Positions 41,261 to 50,550 are shown, counted from the first letter of the stretch. The stretch is 57,827 nucleotides of DNA from Herbidospora galbida (GCF_005233835.1 NZ_SZQA01000042.1:1-57827), one strand, 5' to 3'. A program made the numbers and translations. The notes: a model not told the origin generated them from the sequence alone.

Positions 41261-42761
41261 GCCCGACGGCCCGTTCAGGAGACTCCGCGGTCCGCCAGCC
41301 GGGGATCGACTCCCCGGGAGCCCAGGTGGCGTGGGTGCCGCTGGAGACGCGTTCGGGGAGGCGGATGCGGGCCAGCGGGCCGTCGCCCACGCGGGCCGCG
41401 TCGAAGATCAGGCACTCCGAGCGGTCGTCGTTCATGTCGGTCGTCAGCGTGATCAGGTAGCCGTCGTCCTCAGCCGCCGATCCGGCGCGCGGGGCCATGG
41501 CGGGCTCGCTGCCGTAGACGTTCGCGGGGAGCCTGTACGTCTCCTCCTTCCCGGTCAGCAGGTCGTGCTTGGTCACGCCGTCGAACAGGAACCAGCCCTC
41601 GACCCCGGTCGCCGCGTAGGCGTAGCGGTAGCCGACGCCGCCGTACGCGGAGTTGAGCACCCCGAACTCGGTGATCGAGTCGGTGAGGCGCTCCTCCCGG
41701 CACTGGCCGGTCGTCAGGTTCAGCCGCCAGCGGTGCAGCTTGGTCTTCATCCGGTCGAGCGCCAGGAAGCGGAACATACGCTGGTAATAGCTGCCGTCGC
41801 CGAGGTCCTTGGGCTCCGGGTCCTCCTGGAAGAAGCCGTCGAGCACGATCTCGTCGCCCTCTTCGTAGGCGTTCACCCAGTGCAGGACGTAGGTCGAGGC
41901 GGCCTCGAACCACTGGACCTTCGCGCCGGTCCGGGGGACGACGCCGATCCGCAGCGGGATGTCGGGATGGAAGCGGGCCGCGTACTTGCCCCGTCTCAGC
42001 AGGTCGGGGTCCCAGAACATGGGGCAGTCGTTGAGGATCGCGTAGTTCTCGGTGAACGCCATGTCGTGCGGCAGCCGGGGGCCGGGCAGCGGAACGTCCA
42101 CGTAATGGGTCAGCCGGTTGTCGGCCGAGACGACGCCGTAGTGCATGTAGGGCTCGTCGGTGCCGTAGTTGAAGAACAGCAGTTCGCCGGTGCGCGGATC
42201 GACCTTCGTGTGCGCGGAGACGCCGCAGGCGTAGGGGAAGTCGCCGTGCCATTCGGCCTTGCCGAGCGTCTCCAGGGTCAGCGGGTCGAGCCGGTAGAGG
42301 TCGCCGCACTGGTAGAAGCTGGTCAGCGCCACCCCGGCGTGCACGACGACGTCGGTCGAGGAGGCGTCCTTCAGGCGGCCGCGCGCGCCCCAGCCGTCGC
42401 GCAGCGACAGCGAGGGGCGTTCGGCCAGGCCGGCCCACAGCGGCCCGCCCGCCTCGGCCTCGGCGAGGAAGCCGTCGGTCCGGATGAAGCGGTTGCGGTA
42501 GAAGGCCCGGCCGTCGCGGAAGCCGATCACGTGCACCATCCCGTCGCCGTCGAACGGGTGGTAGCGCTCGATGGCCGGGTGGACGGGGTTCTCGGTGTTG
42601 CGCAGGTAGACGCCGTCGAGGTCGGCCGGGATCTCGCCGATCACGTCGAGGTCGTCGGCCCGCCACTCGGTGGTCTGCGGACGCCACGGGCCGGTCCGGT
42701 AGGGGTGGTCGTCATCTTCCGGAAGGGTCGACAGGACCCGTGCCACGACGTCGACGTCCAT
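41253..42761 (-). CDS. Carotenoid/lignostilbene oxygenase (CCD family)
   Basis: A 502-residue seven-bladed beta-propeller dioxygenase. The four iron-binding histidines are visible: H184 (SAHTKVD), H232 (PHDMAF), H294 (LHWVNA) and H477 (GTHATW). The N-terminus VYLRNTENPVHPAIERYHPF and DGDGMVHVI are family signatures. It cleaves a carbon-carbon double bond in a carotenoid, apocarotenoid or stilbene. ATG 42761 is two bases after the thiolase stop; co-transcription with a thiolase suggests the aldehyde product is further degraded or the substrate is an acyl-CoA side chain. Confidence 0.92.
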   Translation of the reverse strand: MDVDVVARVLSTLPEDDDHPYRTGPWRPQTTEWRADDLDVIGEIPADLDGVYLRNTENPVHPAIERYHPFDGDGMVHVIGFRDGRAFYRNRFIRTDGFLAEAEAGGPLWAGLAERPSLSLRDGWGARGRLKDASSTDVVVHAGVALTSFYQCGDLYRLDPLTLETLGKAEWHGDFPYACGVSAHTKVDPRTGELLFFNYGTDEPYMHYGVVSADNRLTHYVDVPLPGPRLPHDMAFTENYAILNDCPMFWDPDLLRRGKYAARFHPDIPLRIGVVPRTGAKVQWFEAASTYVLHWVNAYEEGDEIVLDGFFQEDPEPKDLGDGSYYQRMFRFLALDRMKTKLHRWRLNLTTGQCREERLTDSITEFGVLNSAYGGVGYRYAYAATGVEGWFLFDGVTKHDLLTGKEETYRLPANVYGSEPAMAPRAGSAAEDDGYLITLTTDMNDDRSECLIFDAARVGDGPLARIRLPERVSSGTHATWAPGESIPGWRTAESPERAVGLA

Positions 42762-42763
42762 TG

Positions 42764-43978
42764 CTACTCCCCTGTTCCGATCACGAAGCTGACGGTCGTG
42801 GTGGTGCTGCCGCCGATGTTCAGCGTGCCGAAGCGGCGGGCCCCCTCGACCTGGTAGGCCCCCGCCCGCCCTGCCACCTGCCGGGACGCGTCGAGCACCA
42901 TCCGCACGCCGGTCGCGCCGACCGGATGGCCCCCGCCGATCAGGCCCCCGCCGGGGTTGACCGGGATCCGCCCGCCGATCTCCAGGTCGCCGTTCTCGAC
43001 GGCCTTCCAGCTCTCTCCGGGGTCGGTGATGCCGAAGTGGTCGATCGCGGCGTACTCCGACATGGTGAAGCAATCGTGGGTCTCAATGCCGTCGATTTCC
43101 GCCAAAGAGACGCCGGCGCGGGTGAAGGCGTCGGTGATCGCCCGGCGGACGTGCGGGAGGACGTAGGGCTCTCCGGCGCTGCGGGCGAGCTTCTGGGCCA
43201 GCGGCAGGCCGACCGTGCGGTGGCCCCAGCCGAGGATCTGCGCCATGGGGCGGGCCCGCGTCCGTTCCAGGAAGCGGCGGCCGACCACGACCAGGCCGGC
43301 GCCGCCGTCGGTGATCTGGGAGCAGTCGGTGCGGCGGACGCGGCCCTCCACGACCGGATTGGCCTCGTCGTCGGCGGCGAAGCTCGCGTCGGTGAAGGCC
43401 CACTTGCGGGTCTGGGCGTTGGGGTTGGCCGTGGCGTTGGAGAAGTTCAGCCGGGCGATGGCACGCAGGTGGGCCTCGTCGAGGCCGTAGCGGCGGTCGT
43501 ACTCGTCGGTGAGGGCGCTGAACATGTGGGGCCACATGAACTTCGCGTCCCGGCCCTCGTGGCCGACCCAGGCGGCGGCGCCCAGGTGGCCGGCCGCGTC
43601 GTCGCCCGGGACGGTGCGTTCGAGTTCCAGGCCGAGGACGAGGGCGCAGTCGTAGCGGCCCGACTCGATGTCGGCCATCGCCGCGAGCAGGGCGACGCCG
43701 CCGGAGGCGCAGGCGGCCTCGTGCCGGGTGGCGGGGACGTCCCAGAGCTCGGGCACGACCGTGGCGGGCATGCCGCCGAGCTGGCCCTGGCCGGTGAAGA
43801 GCTGGCCGAAGGCGTTGCCGACGTGGATGACGTCGACGTCGGCGGCGGAGACGCCCGCGTCCTCCAGCGTCGCGCGGACCGTCTCCCCGGTGAGGTCGGC
43901 GAAGTCGAGGCCCTCGCGGGACCAGTTGCGGGCGAAGTCGGTCTGGTGGCCACCCAGGACCCATACGGCTTCCGGCAT
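42764..43978 (-). CDS. SCP2/lipid-transfer-type thiolase
   Basis: A 404-residue thiolase of the SCP-x-like group. The nucleophile is the Cys of HEAACASGGVAL; the conserved HDCFT and NPGGGLIGGGHPVGATG blocks supply the second Cys and His. Such enzymes act in steroid side-chain or branched fatty-acyl-CoA degradation. ATG 43978. Divergent from a second thiolase across 37 bases, and followed by the carotenoid oxygenase. Confidence 0.88.
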   Translation of the reverse strand: MPEAVWVLGGHQTDFARNWSREGLDFADLTGETVRATLEDAGVSAADVDVIHVGNAFGQLFTGQGQLGGMPATVVPELWDVPATRHEAACASGGVALLAAMADIESGRYDCALVLGLELERTVPGDDAAGHLGAAAWVGHEGRDAKFMWPHMFSALTDEYDRRYGLDEAHLRAIARLNFSNATANPNAQTRKWAFTDASFAADDEANPVVEGRVRRTDCSQITDGGAGLVVVGRRFLERTRARPMAQILGWGHRTVGLPLAQKLARSAGEPYVLPHVRRAITDAFTRAGVSLAEIDGIETHDCFTMSEYAAIDHFGITDPGESWKAVENGDLEIGGRIPVNPGGGLIGGGHPVGATGVRMVLDASRQVAGRAGAYQVEGARRFGTLNIGGSTTTTVSFVIGTGE

Positions 43979-44015
43979 GCTTTCGTACTACAACAAACAG
44001 AGTTACAGTGCAAAC

Positions 44016-45188
44016 GTGTCTGACGTCTACCTCCACGACTACGTGCGCACGCCCCGGGCCAAGGGCTCCACCAAGGGCTCGCTGCACCACCTGAGCCCGG
44101 TCGACCTGGTGTCCGGTCTGCAGCGGGCGCTCGCCGGGCGGGGGCTCGACCCGGCCGCCGTCGGCGACGTGATCGTCGGGTCGGCCTCGCAGGTCGGCGA
44201 GCAGGGCGGCAACCTCGCCCGGGTGGCCACGCTGCTGGCCGGATGGGGCGACGCGGTCCCCGGAGGCACGGTCAACCGCTTCTGCGCCAGCGGGATCGAC
44301 GCCGTGGCCCAGGTGGCGGCGCGCATCCGTACCGGGGAGATGGACCTCGCGGTCGCCGGGGGCGTCGAGAGCGTCTCCCGGGTGGCCATGTTCAGCGACC
44401 GCGCGCCCCTCTGGACCGACCCGGCGACGATCGAGCGGGTCGGCTCGATCCACATGGGGGTGGCCGCCGACCTGAACGCCACGATCGACGGCTGGACCCG
44501 CGAGCAGCTCGACGCCTACGCCGTCGAGACCCACGCGAAGGCCGCGGCGGCCTGGGACCGGGGCGACTTCGCCGATTCGGTGATCCCGGCCACCCGCGCC
44601 GACGGGTCGGTCTTCGACCGCGACGAGCTGATCCGGCCGGGCACCTCGATGGAGTCGCTGGCCGCGCTGGCCCCCGCCTTCGCCGACCCCGTGCAGGACG
44701 CCGTCGCGCTGAAGGCCCATCCGGAGGTGGGCGAGATCGTCCACCACCACACGGTGGGCTCCTCCCCCGCGCTGGCCGACGGCGCGGCGCTGCTGGTCCT
44801 CGGCACGGCGGAGAGCCCGATCAGGGTCGTGGGCGCGGCGACCGCCGCCGTCGATCCGGTCGTCATGCTGACCGCCGGGCAGGTCGCCGTCGAGAAGGTG
44901 ATCGCCAGGGCCGGGCTCACCCCCGCCGACGTCGACGTCTACGAGTTCGCCGAGGCCTTCTCTGCCCTGTGCCTGCGGCTGCGGCGCGACCTCGGGCCGG
45001 GCCCCGACCGGCTCAACCCCGGCGGCGGCACGATCGCGATGGGGCACGCGTTCGGCGCGACCGGCGCGATCATGGTCGGGCAGTGCGCCGAGAACCTGAC
45101 CCGCCTCGGCGGGCGTTACGGGGTCGCCGCCGTCAGCGGCGCGGCCGGGCTCGGGGTGGCTGTGCTCATCGAGCGGGTAGACGGTTGA
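44016..45188 (+). CDS. Acetyl-CoA C-acyltransferase (thiolase), FadA-like
   Basis: A 390-residue thiolase. The nucleophilic Cys is in NRFCASGIDAVAQ and the catalytic His in MGHAFGATGAIM (usually GHPxGxSG). The C-terminal second Cys of classical thiolases (usually CIGGG) aligns with a Ser in AAVSGAAGLG, so the acid/base residue appears changed. GTG 44016 is the only suitable start. Followed one base later by the DUF1295 gene. Confidence 0.88.
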   Translation: MSDVYLHDYVRTPRAKGSTKGSLHHLSPVDLVSGLQRALAGRGLDPAAVGDVIVGSASQVGEQGGNLARVATLLAGWGDAVPGGTVNRFCASGIDAVAQVAARIRTGEMDLAVAGGVESVSRVAMFSDRAPLWTDPATIERVGSIHMGVAADLNATIDGWTREQLDAYAVETHAKAAAAWDRGDFADSVIPATRADGSVFDRDELIRPGTSMESLAALAPAFADPVQDAVALKAHPEVGEIVHHHTVGSSPALADGAALLVLGTAESPIRVVGAATAAVDPVVMLTAGQVAVEKVIARAGLTPADVDVYEFAEAFSALCLRLRRDLGPGPDRLNPGGGTIAMGHAFGATGAIMVGQCAENLTRLGGRYGVAAVSGAAGLGVAVLIERVDG

Positions 45189-45189
45189 C

Positions 45190-45984
45190 GTGATCTGGAT
45201 CAATCTGGCGGCGACCCTCGTGGCCGTCGCGCTGACCATGGCCGTGACCATGGCCTACGCGCTGCGCACGAACAACCAGTCGATCGTCGACTCGGTCTGG
45301 GGCCTCGGGTTCGTGGTCGTCGCGATCGTGTCGTTCGTCGTCTCGCTCGCCGCCGGCGAGGGCAGTCCGGCGCGGTCGCTGCTCGCGCTGGTGCTCACCG
45401 CGATCTGGGGGGTGCGGCTGGGCGCGTTCATCCACCACCGCAACCGGGGCAAGGGCGAAGATCCCCGGTACGCCGCCATGCTGCGCCAGAACAGCGGTCC
45501 GGTGGCCCCCTTCGTGCTGAAGAAGATCTACCTGCCGCAGGGCGCGGTCATGTGGTTCGTGTCGCTGCCGGTGCAGATCGCCATGTTCCAGCCCCAGCCG
45601 CTGAACGTCTTCACCTGGCTGGGCGTGGCCCTCTGGATCGTCGGGTTCGCGTTCGAGGCGATCGGCGACGCGCAGCTGGCCCGGTTCAAGGCCGACCCCG
45701 CCAACAAGGGCCGGGTCATGGACCGGGGCCTGTGGGCGTGGACGCGGCACCCCAACTACTTCGGCGACGCCGCCGTGTGGTGGGGCCTGTTCCTCATCGC
45801 GCTGGGCACCCCGTGGGCGCTCGTCACCATCGTGTGCCCGTGGCTGATGACGTACCTGCTGATCTCCAAGAGCGGCAAGGCCCTCACCGAGAAGCGCATG
45901 GCGAAGAGCAAGGGCCAGGAGTTCGTCGACTACGTCAACCGGACCAGCGGGTTCTTCCCGCTGCCGCCGCGTCAGCGCTCGTAG
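45190..45984 (+). CDS. DUF1295 membrane protein (steroid 5-alpha-reductase fold)
   Basis: A 264-residue membrane protein with six to seven spans. The C-terminal motif LWAWTRHPNYFGDAAVWWG with GQEFVDYVNRTSGFFP is the NADPH-binding signature of the DUF1295/isoprenylcysteine-methyltransferase/steroid-5-alpha-reductase fold. It may reduce a conjugated enone. GTG 45190 lies one base after the thiolase stop, so they form an operon. Its end overlaps the convergent GNAT gene by 13 bases. Confidence 0.88.
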   Translation: MIWINLAATLVAVALTMAVTMAYALRTNNQSIVDSVWGLGFVVVAIVSFVVSLAAGEGSPARSLLALVLTAIWGVRLGAFIHHRNRGKGEDPRYAAMLRQNSGPVAPFVLKKIYLPQGAVMWFVSLPVQIAMFQPQPLNVFTWLGVALWIVGFAFEAIGDAQLARFKADPANKGRVMDRGLWAWTRHPNYFGDAAVWWGLFLIALGTPWALVTIVCPWLMTYLLISKSGKALTEKRMAKSKGQEFVDYVNRTSGFFPLPPRQRS

Positions 45985-46709
45985 GCCCACATGTGGAACC
46001 GGGTCAGCTCCCGGAACCCCATCTTCTGGTAGACGGGCAGCCCGAGGTCGCTGGCCAGCAGCATGGCCGGGGCGGCGGGGTCGGCGCACGCGGCGGCGAA
46101 GGTGACCGCCGCGGCGAACCCCCGGCCGCGCGCCTCCGGAGCCACCGAGACGTAGTTGACCTCGGTGAGCCCGTCATAGGTGTACGCCGCCGCCGTCGCC
46201 ACCGGCAGGCCGTCGAGCCGGCCGAGAAACAGCCGCCAGCCGGTGGCGTGGACGCCCGCACCGAACAGGCGGCCCGGCTGCCAGCCCGCCCGGTCGAGCG
46301 GGTAGGCCCGCGCCACCGTCGCCTCGAACTCGGCGGGGTCGCCGGTGACCTCCTCGACGTGGTGGGGCAGGCGCGGCGGCTCGCCGGGCTCGCGGATCAT
46401 CAGCGGCGGCTGCCCGTCGGTGCGCCAGGGCGCGACCGGCTCGGGCAGCGGCCAGCCGCCCCACAGGTAGAACAGGCCGGGGCCCTCGTGCAGACCGGCG
46501 AACTCGAGCGCCTCGCCGGCCAGCCGGCCGAGGTCCTCCGGCTCCCGCAGCAGCGTCGCCCCGTTGGCGAATCCGGCCGCTCCCCCGAAGTCGGCCAGCC
46601 ACATGTCGTCGCTCCGCGACACCTTGCCGCCCTGGAGGGCGACGTGGGCGTCCGCGGAGGCGGCCAGGAGGCGGGCGTATCGGGTGAGCATGTCGGTCAT
46701 AAAGGACAT
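45972..46709 (-). CDS. GNAT-family acetyltransferase
   Basis: A 245-residue protein with a C-terminal GNAT domain: VNYVSVAPEARGRGFAAAVT holds the acetyl-CoA pyrophosphate loop and LPVYQKMGFRELTRFHMW is the closing motif. The N-terminal ~110 residues are unconserved helical sequence. ATG 46709 or 46700; the gene lies 6 bases after the helical-repeat gene and is probably co-transcribed. Substrate unknown. Confidence 0.82.
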   Translation of the reverse strand: MSFMTDMLTRYARLLAASADAHVALQGGKVSRSDDMWLADFGGAAGFANGATLLREPEDLGRLAGEALEFAGLHEGPGLFYLWGGWPLPEPVAPWRTDGQPPLMIREPGEPPRLPHHVEEVTGDPAEFEATVARAYPLDRAGWQPGRLFGAGVHATGWRLFLGRLDGLPVATAAAYTYDGLTEVNYVSVAPEARGRGFAAAVTFAAACADPAAPAMLLASDLGLPVYQKMGFRELTRFHMWAYER

Positions 46710-46715
46710 TTTGCT

Positions 46716-47771
46716 CTAGGCGGGCCGTTGCTCGGCAATCTGCCGCCGCATGGCCGACACGTCCATGGAGTAGGGCAGCGTCTCCAGGATGTCGCAGCAC
46801 CGGTCGGCGGCGTTCAGCCATTCGAGCGCGAACTTGGCCACGAACCGGTCGTAGAAGAGCACCAGCCCCGCCCCCGCCAGCAGGAACATCTCCCGGTCGT
46901 CGGGCCGGGAGCGCTCGACCGCCTTGCGCAGGTGGCGGGCGGTCTCGGTGAGGTATTCGGGGTCGCGTTCGACGCGCGACCGGCAGGCCGCCGCGCAGGC
47001 CAGGGTGAGGTCGTCGCGGGCGCCCCAGGGCAGCGCCACGGCGAGGCGGCCGAAGTCGGCCGGGAAGTCGACGGTCAGGTGGCGGCACATCGCCGCCAGC
47101 ACCAGGATCATGGCGTGGTCGAACTCGGGGTCGCCGGGCTTGGCCTGCTCCATCAGCTCGACCAGGGCGTCGACGCCCTCGGCCAGGTCGTGCGGCGCCT
47201 CCGACCTGGTGGTCAGCTGGTCGCCCAGGGCCAGTAACGCGGGCGGGCGCATCAGGCTGGGCGGGGCCGCCAGGGCGGCGCGCAGGATCGAGAGCCTCCG
47301 GCCCTCCGCGGTGCCGGGGTCGTAGGCCGCGAGGCAGGCGTACAGGGTGCCGAGCATCGCGGCGTGCTCGGGCTCGGCCGGGCGTCCCGCCCCGACCGCC
47401 CGGAGCGCGGCCTCGTGGTCGCCGGTGGCCAGCGCGACCGAGCCGAGCAGCAGGAGGGTGTGGGCGTCGTGCGGGTCGTGGCGGGCCGCCGCGAGCAGGT
47501 GCCTCGCCGCCCCGGCGAGGTCGGGCGAGGTCCGCCGGGCCATGACGGCGGCGTCGACGAACGAGATGCCGAGCCCGGGAATCGCGTGCTCCAGGAGGAG
47601 TTCCCCGGCGCGGGAGTGCGCGGTGGCGGCGGCCCGGACGAGGGCGGGGGTGGACTCCCCGGTCCGCAGTCGCCGCTCGACGACCCGGGCGGCCTCGATC
47701 GCGACGGCGGGCGTGGGATCGTGCTTCAACGCGCGGAGGGCACGTTCGACGTCCTCGTCCGGTGAAGTCAT
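46716..47771 (-). CDS. Helical-repeat (TPR-like) hypothetical protein
   Basis: A 351-residue soluble all-helical protein. Repeating segments such as ALRALKHDPTPAVAIEAARV, HDAHTLLLLGSVALATGDHE and AAMLGTLYACLAAYDPGTAE look like degenerate TPR units. No catalytic motif, signal peptide or membrane span. Not assigned to a family; ATG 47771 is clear. Followed 6 bases later by a GNAT gene, so it may present a substrate to that enzyme. Confidence 0.68.
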   Translation of the reverse strand: MTSPDEDVERALRALKHDPTPAVAIEAARVVERRLRTGESTPALVRAAATAHSRAGELLLEHAIPGLGISFVDAAVMARRTSPDLAGAARHLLAAARHDPHDAHTLLLLGSVALATGDHEAALRAVGAGRPAEPEHAAMLGTLYACLAAYDPGTAEGRRLSILRAALAAPPSLMRPPALLALGDQLTTRSEAPHDLAEGVDALVELMEQAKPGDPEFDHAMILVLAAMCRHLTVDFPADFGRLAVALPWGARDDLTLACAAACRSRVERDPEYLTETARHLRKAVERSRPDDREMFLLAGAGLVLFYDRFVAKFALEWLNAADRCCDILETLPYSMDVSAMRRQIAEQRPA

Positions 47772-47882
47772 ATGAGCATATTGCCGGTATTTCGACGTTC
47801 GTTACGAGGGTTCGACCAGAGAAGTTCGGGCTCCGGGCGAAGATGGCACGAGAGGGACATTTCCTGTCAATTAGCCCGTATT

Positions 47883-47905
47883 TATCGATGGCCATTATGT
47901 CGATA
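47883..47905. promoter_or_regulatory. Short inverted repeat upstream of ABC exporter operon
   Basis: TATCGA (47883-47888) and TCGATA (47900-47905) are 6-base inverted arms with an 11-base AT-rich spacer, within the 167-base relatively AT-rich gap between divergent genes and 34 bases before the ABC ATPase start. Candidate operator only. Confidence 0.35.
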
Positions 47906-47938
47906 GGTTGACCCCCGACACCTGACCTGAGGAGCGAC

Positions 47939-48694
47939 GTGGCCGCGGCTTTGGAACTCGACGGACTCGGCAAACGCTTCGGCCCGAAAATAGCGGTCGA
48001 CCATGTGAGCCTTTCCGTCCCGCCCGGATCCTTTTACGGCCTGGTCGGCCCGAACGGCGCCGGGAAAACCACGTCACTGTCGATGGCGGTGGGCCTGCTG
48101 CGCCCCGACACCGGCCACGCCCGCGTCTTCGGAGTCGACGTCTGGGACGACCCGATCGGCGCGCGGGCGCGGGTGGGCGTGCTCCCCGACGGGCTGGCCC
48201 TGCCCGAGCGGCTGACGGGCCGGGAGCTCCTCACCTACCTGGGCCGGCTGCGCGGGCTCGACCGCGCGACGGCCGCCGCGCGGGCCGGCGAGCTGCTGGA
48301 GATCCTGGAGCTCGACCAGGCCGAACGCACCCTGGTGATCGACTACTCGACGGGCATGCGCAAGAAGATCGGCCTGGCCACCGCGATGCTGCACGGCCCC
48401 CGCCTGCTGGTGCTCGACGAGCCGTTCGAGGCGGTCGACCCCGTCTCCGCGCTGACGATCCGGGCGATGCTGAAGAGCTTCGTCGCCGGGGGCGGTTCCG
48501 TCGTGCTGTCGAGCCACGTCATGGCGCTGGTGGAGCAGCTGTGCGACCACGTCGCGGTGATCGACAAGGGCCGCGTCGCCGCCGCCGGGCCCCTCGACGA
48601 GGTGCGCGACGGCCGCTCCCTCGAAGACCGGTTCGTCGAACTGGTCGGGGCCGACGTCGACGACATGAAGGGGCCCTCGTGGTTGGCGTCCTGA
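47939..48694 (+). CDS. ABC-2-type exporter ATP-binding protein
   Basis: A 251-residue ABC ATPase with Walker A GPNGAGKTT, signature YSTGMRKK (the STGM form common in exporter ATPases), Walker B LLVLDEPF and switch His in LSSHVMALVE. GTG 47939 follows GAGGAG. It partners the overlapping permease gene. Substrate unknown; lipid, peptide or antibiotic export are typical. Confidence 0.9.
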   Translation: MAAALELDGLGKRFGPKIAVDHVSLSVPPGSFYGLVGPNGAGKTTSLSMAVGLLRPDTGHARVFGVDVWDDPIGARARVGVLPDGLALPERLTGRELLTYLGRLRGLDRATAAARAGELLEILELDQAERTLVIDYSTGMRKKIGLATAMLHGPRLLVLDEPFEAVDPVSALTIRAMLKSFVAGGGSVVLSSHVMALVEQLCDHVAVIDKGRVAAAGPLDEVRDGRSLEDRFVELVGADVDDMKGPSWLAS

Positions 48695-50550
48695 TCGCGA
48701 TGAAGTTACGGGTGCTGCGGCACTCGATCGGCGGGTCCCGTGCGGCCGGCATGGTCATGGGCGGGCTGGCCGGCCTGGCCCTGGCGATCGGCACGATCGT
48801 GGTGGCGGGCATCGACGGCGACCTGCTGGCGGCCGTCTTCGCGGTCTGGCTGTTCGGCTGGATGCTCGGCCCGGTCTACACGGGCGGCGGCGACGAGAGC
48901 GTCCGGCCCGAACACTTCTCGCTGCTGCCGATCGACCCGCGCAAACTGGCCCTGGGCCTTCTCGGCACGGCCTTCGTCGGCGTCCCCCCGCTGGTCAGCC
49001 TGGTCGCCTTCAGCGCCCTGGCCGTCTACGCCGGGTCGTTCGGCCTGGCCGGGTTCACGGTCGCGCTGGTGGCGATCCCGCTGATGGTGGCGCTGGTCGT
49101 GGCGCTGTCGCGGCTGATGATCGGCGTGCTGGGCGTGGCCGTCCGGTCGCGGACGGGCGCGATCCTGGCGGCGCTGGTCAACGCGTCGATGAACGTCGTG
49201 CTGAACCAGTCGTGGGTGCTGATCTGGGCGGCGATCCAGTTCGACCTGCTGACGTCGGGCTTCCCCCCGGCCTTCTCGACCGTGGTGCGCTGGCTGCCGT
49301 CGGGCTGGGGCATCGCGGCCGTGGAGGCGGCCGGGCGGGGCGACTGGCTCGTGGTGGCGGCGGCCCTCCTCGGGATCTGCGCGCTCATCGCGCTGGCGCT
49401 GCTCGTGTGGTCGCAGCTGCTGGTCAGGCGGACCACGACCAAGCCCCTGCACTGGGTCCCCCAGGGCACCGGCGGCGACCTCGCCGCCCGCGGCCCGGTG
49501 GGCGCGGTGGCGGCCAAGGAACTCCGGACGTGGTCGCGCGACCTGATGCGCACCCACCTGCTGTGGTTCGCCGTCTTCTTCGGCCTGCTCTACACCCTCG
49601 TCCCGCTGATCATCGACTGGTACGGCATGCTGCCGTGGGCCGGCGTCCTGGTGGTCGTGATGGCCGCCGCGACCTCGGCCAACCTGTTCGGCCTCGACGG
49701 CACCTCCCTGTGGCTCAACCTGGTCAACCCCGGCACCGAGCGGGCGGAGGTACGCGGCCGCCAGCTCGCCTGGCTGCTGCGGGTGGCCCCGATCGCGATC
49801 GTGTTCACCGTCGCCGGCACGATCGTCGGCGGTGAGGGCTGGACGTGGCCGTGGACGCTGTCGATCCTGGCGGCGGTGCTGGGCGGCGGCGCCGGGCTGA
49901 TCGCCCTGGTGTCGGTCGCGATGCTGGTGCCGGTGACCGAGCCGACCAGGCGCAGCGGCAACCCGCTGGAGGCGGGCGCCATCTTCGGCCAGGTCGTGCT
50001 GATGCTGCTGCTGGTGACGGTGACGGCGCTCCCGGCGGGCGGCGTCGCCTACCTGGGCGACGCGCTCGACCTGCCGGTCGTGTCGTGGCTGGCCGTGGCG
50101 GTCGGCGTGGGCACGGGCGCGGGGCTGACGTGGTGGTTCGGGCGGATCGCCCACCGGATGCTGGCGGCGAGGGGGCCGGAGCTGCTGAGCCTGATGCGCT
50201 CAGGCGGGACCGTCTCGCCCGGTTCGGGCGAGGTGACTGCCGCGGGGCGGGCCCGGGTGAAGCTGCCGGCCGGCAAGCAGGCGCTGGTCACGTTCCTGTG
50301 GATCTTCTGCTGGATCCCGCTGTTCCCGCAGGGGCTGGTGCCGCTGTGGATGATCTGGACCGGCGGCGACGCGCGGCTCTGGTTCCTGGCGCTGCACCTG
50401 CAGGATCCGTGGCGGATCCCGGTGGCCCTCGCGTTCGTCGTCATGGGGGCGGTGATGATCTACTACGGCACGGTCATCCCGAACCGCCACGACCGGGCGA
50501 CACGTGAGCGGCAGTCGTCGGAAGAGCGCCATCTGGAGAACGTGGGCTGA
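48679..50550 (+). CDS. ABC exporter permease, large polytopic
   Basis: A 623-residue membrane protein with about 12-14 hydrophobic spans in two halves joined by a hydrophilic stretch (GPVGAVAAKELRTWSRDLMR). No large extracellular domain. Its GTG (48679) lies inside the ATPase gene (16-base overlap) behind AAGGGG, so the pair is translationally coupled. It resembles the fused ABC-2 permeases of actinobacteria. A sensor kinase follows 85 bases later. Confidence 0.85.
   Translation: MVGVLIAMKLRVLRHSIGGSRAAGMVMGGLAGLALAIGTIVVAGIDGDLLAAVFAVWLFGWMLGPVYTGGGDESVRPEHFSLLPIDPRKLALGLLGTAFVGVPPLVSLVAFSALAVYAGSFGLAGFTVALVAIPLMVALVVALSRLMIGVLGVAVRSRTGAILAALVNASMNVVLNQSWVLIWAAIQFDLLTSGFPPAFSTVVRWLPSGWGIAAVEAAGRGDWLVVAAALLGICALIALALLVWSQLLVRRTTTKPLHWVPQGTGGDLAARGPVGAVAAKELRTWSRDLMRTHLLWFAVFFGLLYTLVPLIIDWYGMLPWAGVLVVVMAAATSANLFGLDGTSLWLNLVNPGTERAEVRGRQLAWLLRVAPIAIVFTVAGTIVGGEGWTWPWTLSILAAVLGGGAGLIALVSVAMLVPVTEPTRRSGNPLEAGAIFGQVVLMLLLVTVTALPAGGVAYLGDALDLPVVSWLAVAVGVGTGAGLTWWFGRIAHRMLAARGPELLSLMRSGGTVSPGSGEVTAAGRARVKLPAGKQALVTFLWIFCWIPLFPQGLVPLWMIWTGGDARLWFLALHLQDPWRIPVALAFVVMGAVMIYYGTVIPNRHDRATRERQSSEERHLENVG

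Noticed and set aside
43979-44015. KstR-type operator between the divergent thiolase genes
   Set aside because: AAC and GTT elements are present but with the wrong spacing (seven instead of two bases); not a convincing match.
47883-47938. A confident promoter for the ABC exporter
   Set aside because: AT-richer sequence and a short dyad are present, but no -35/-10 pair with acceptable spacing could be fixed.
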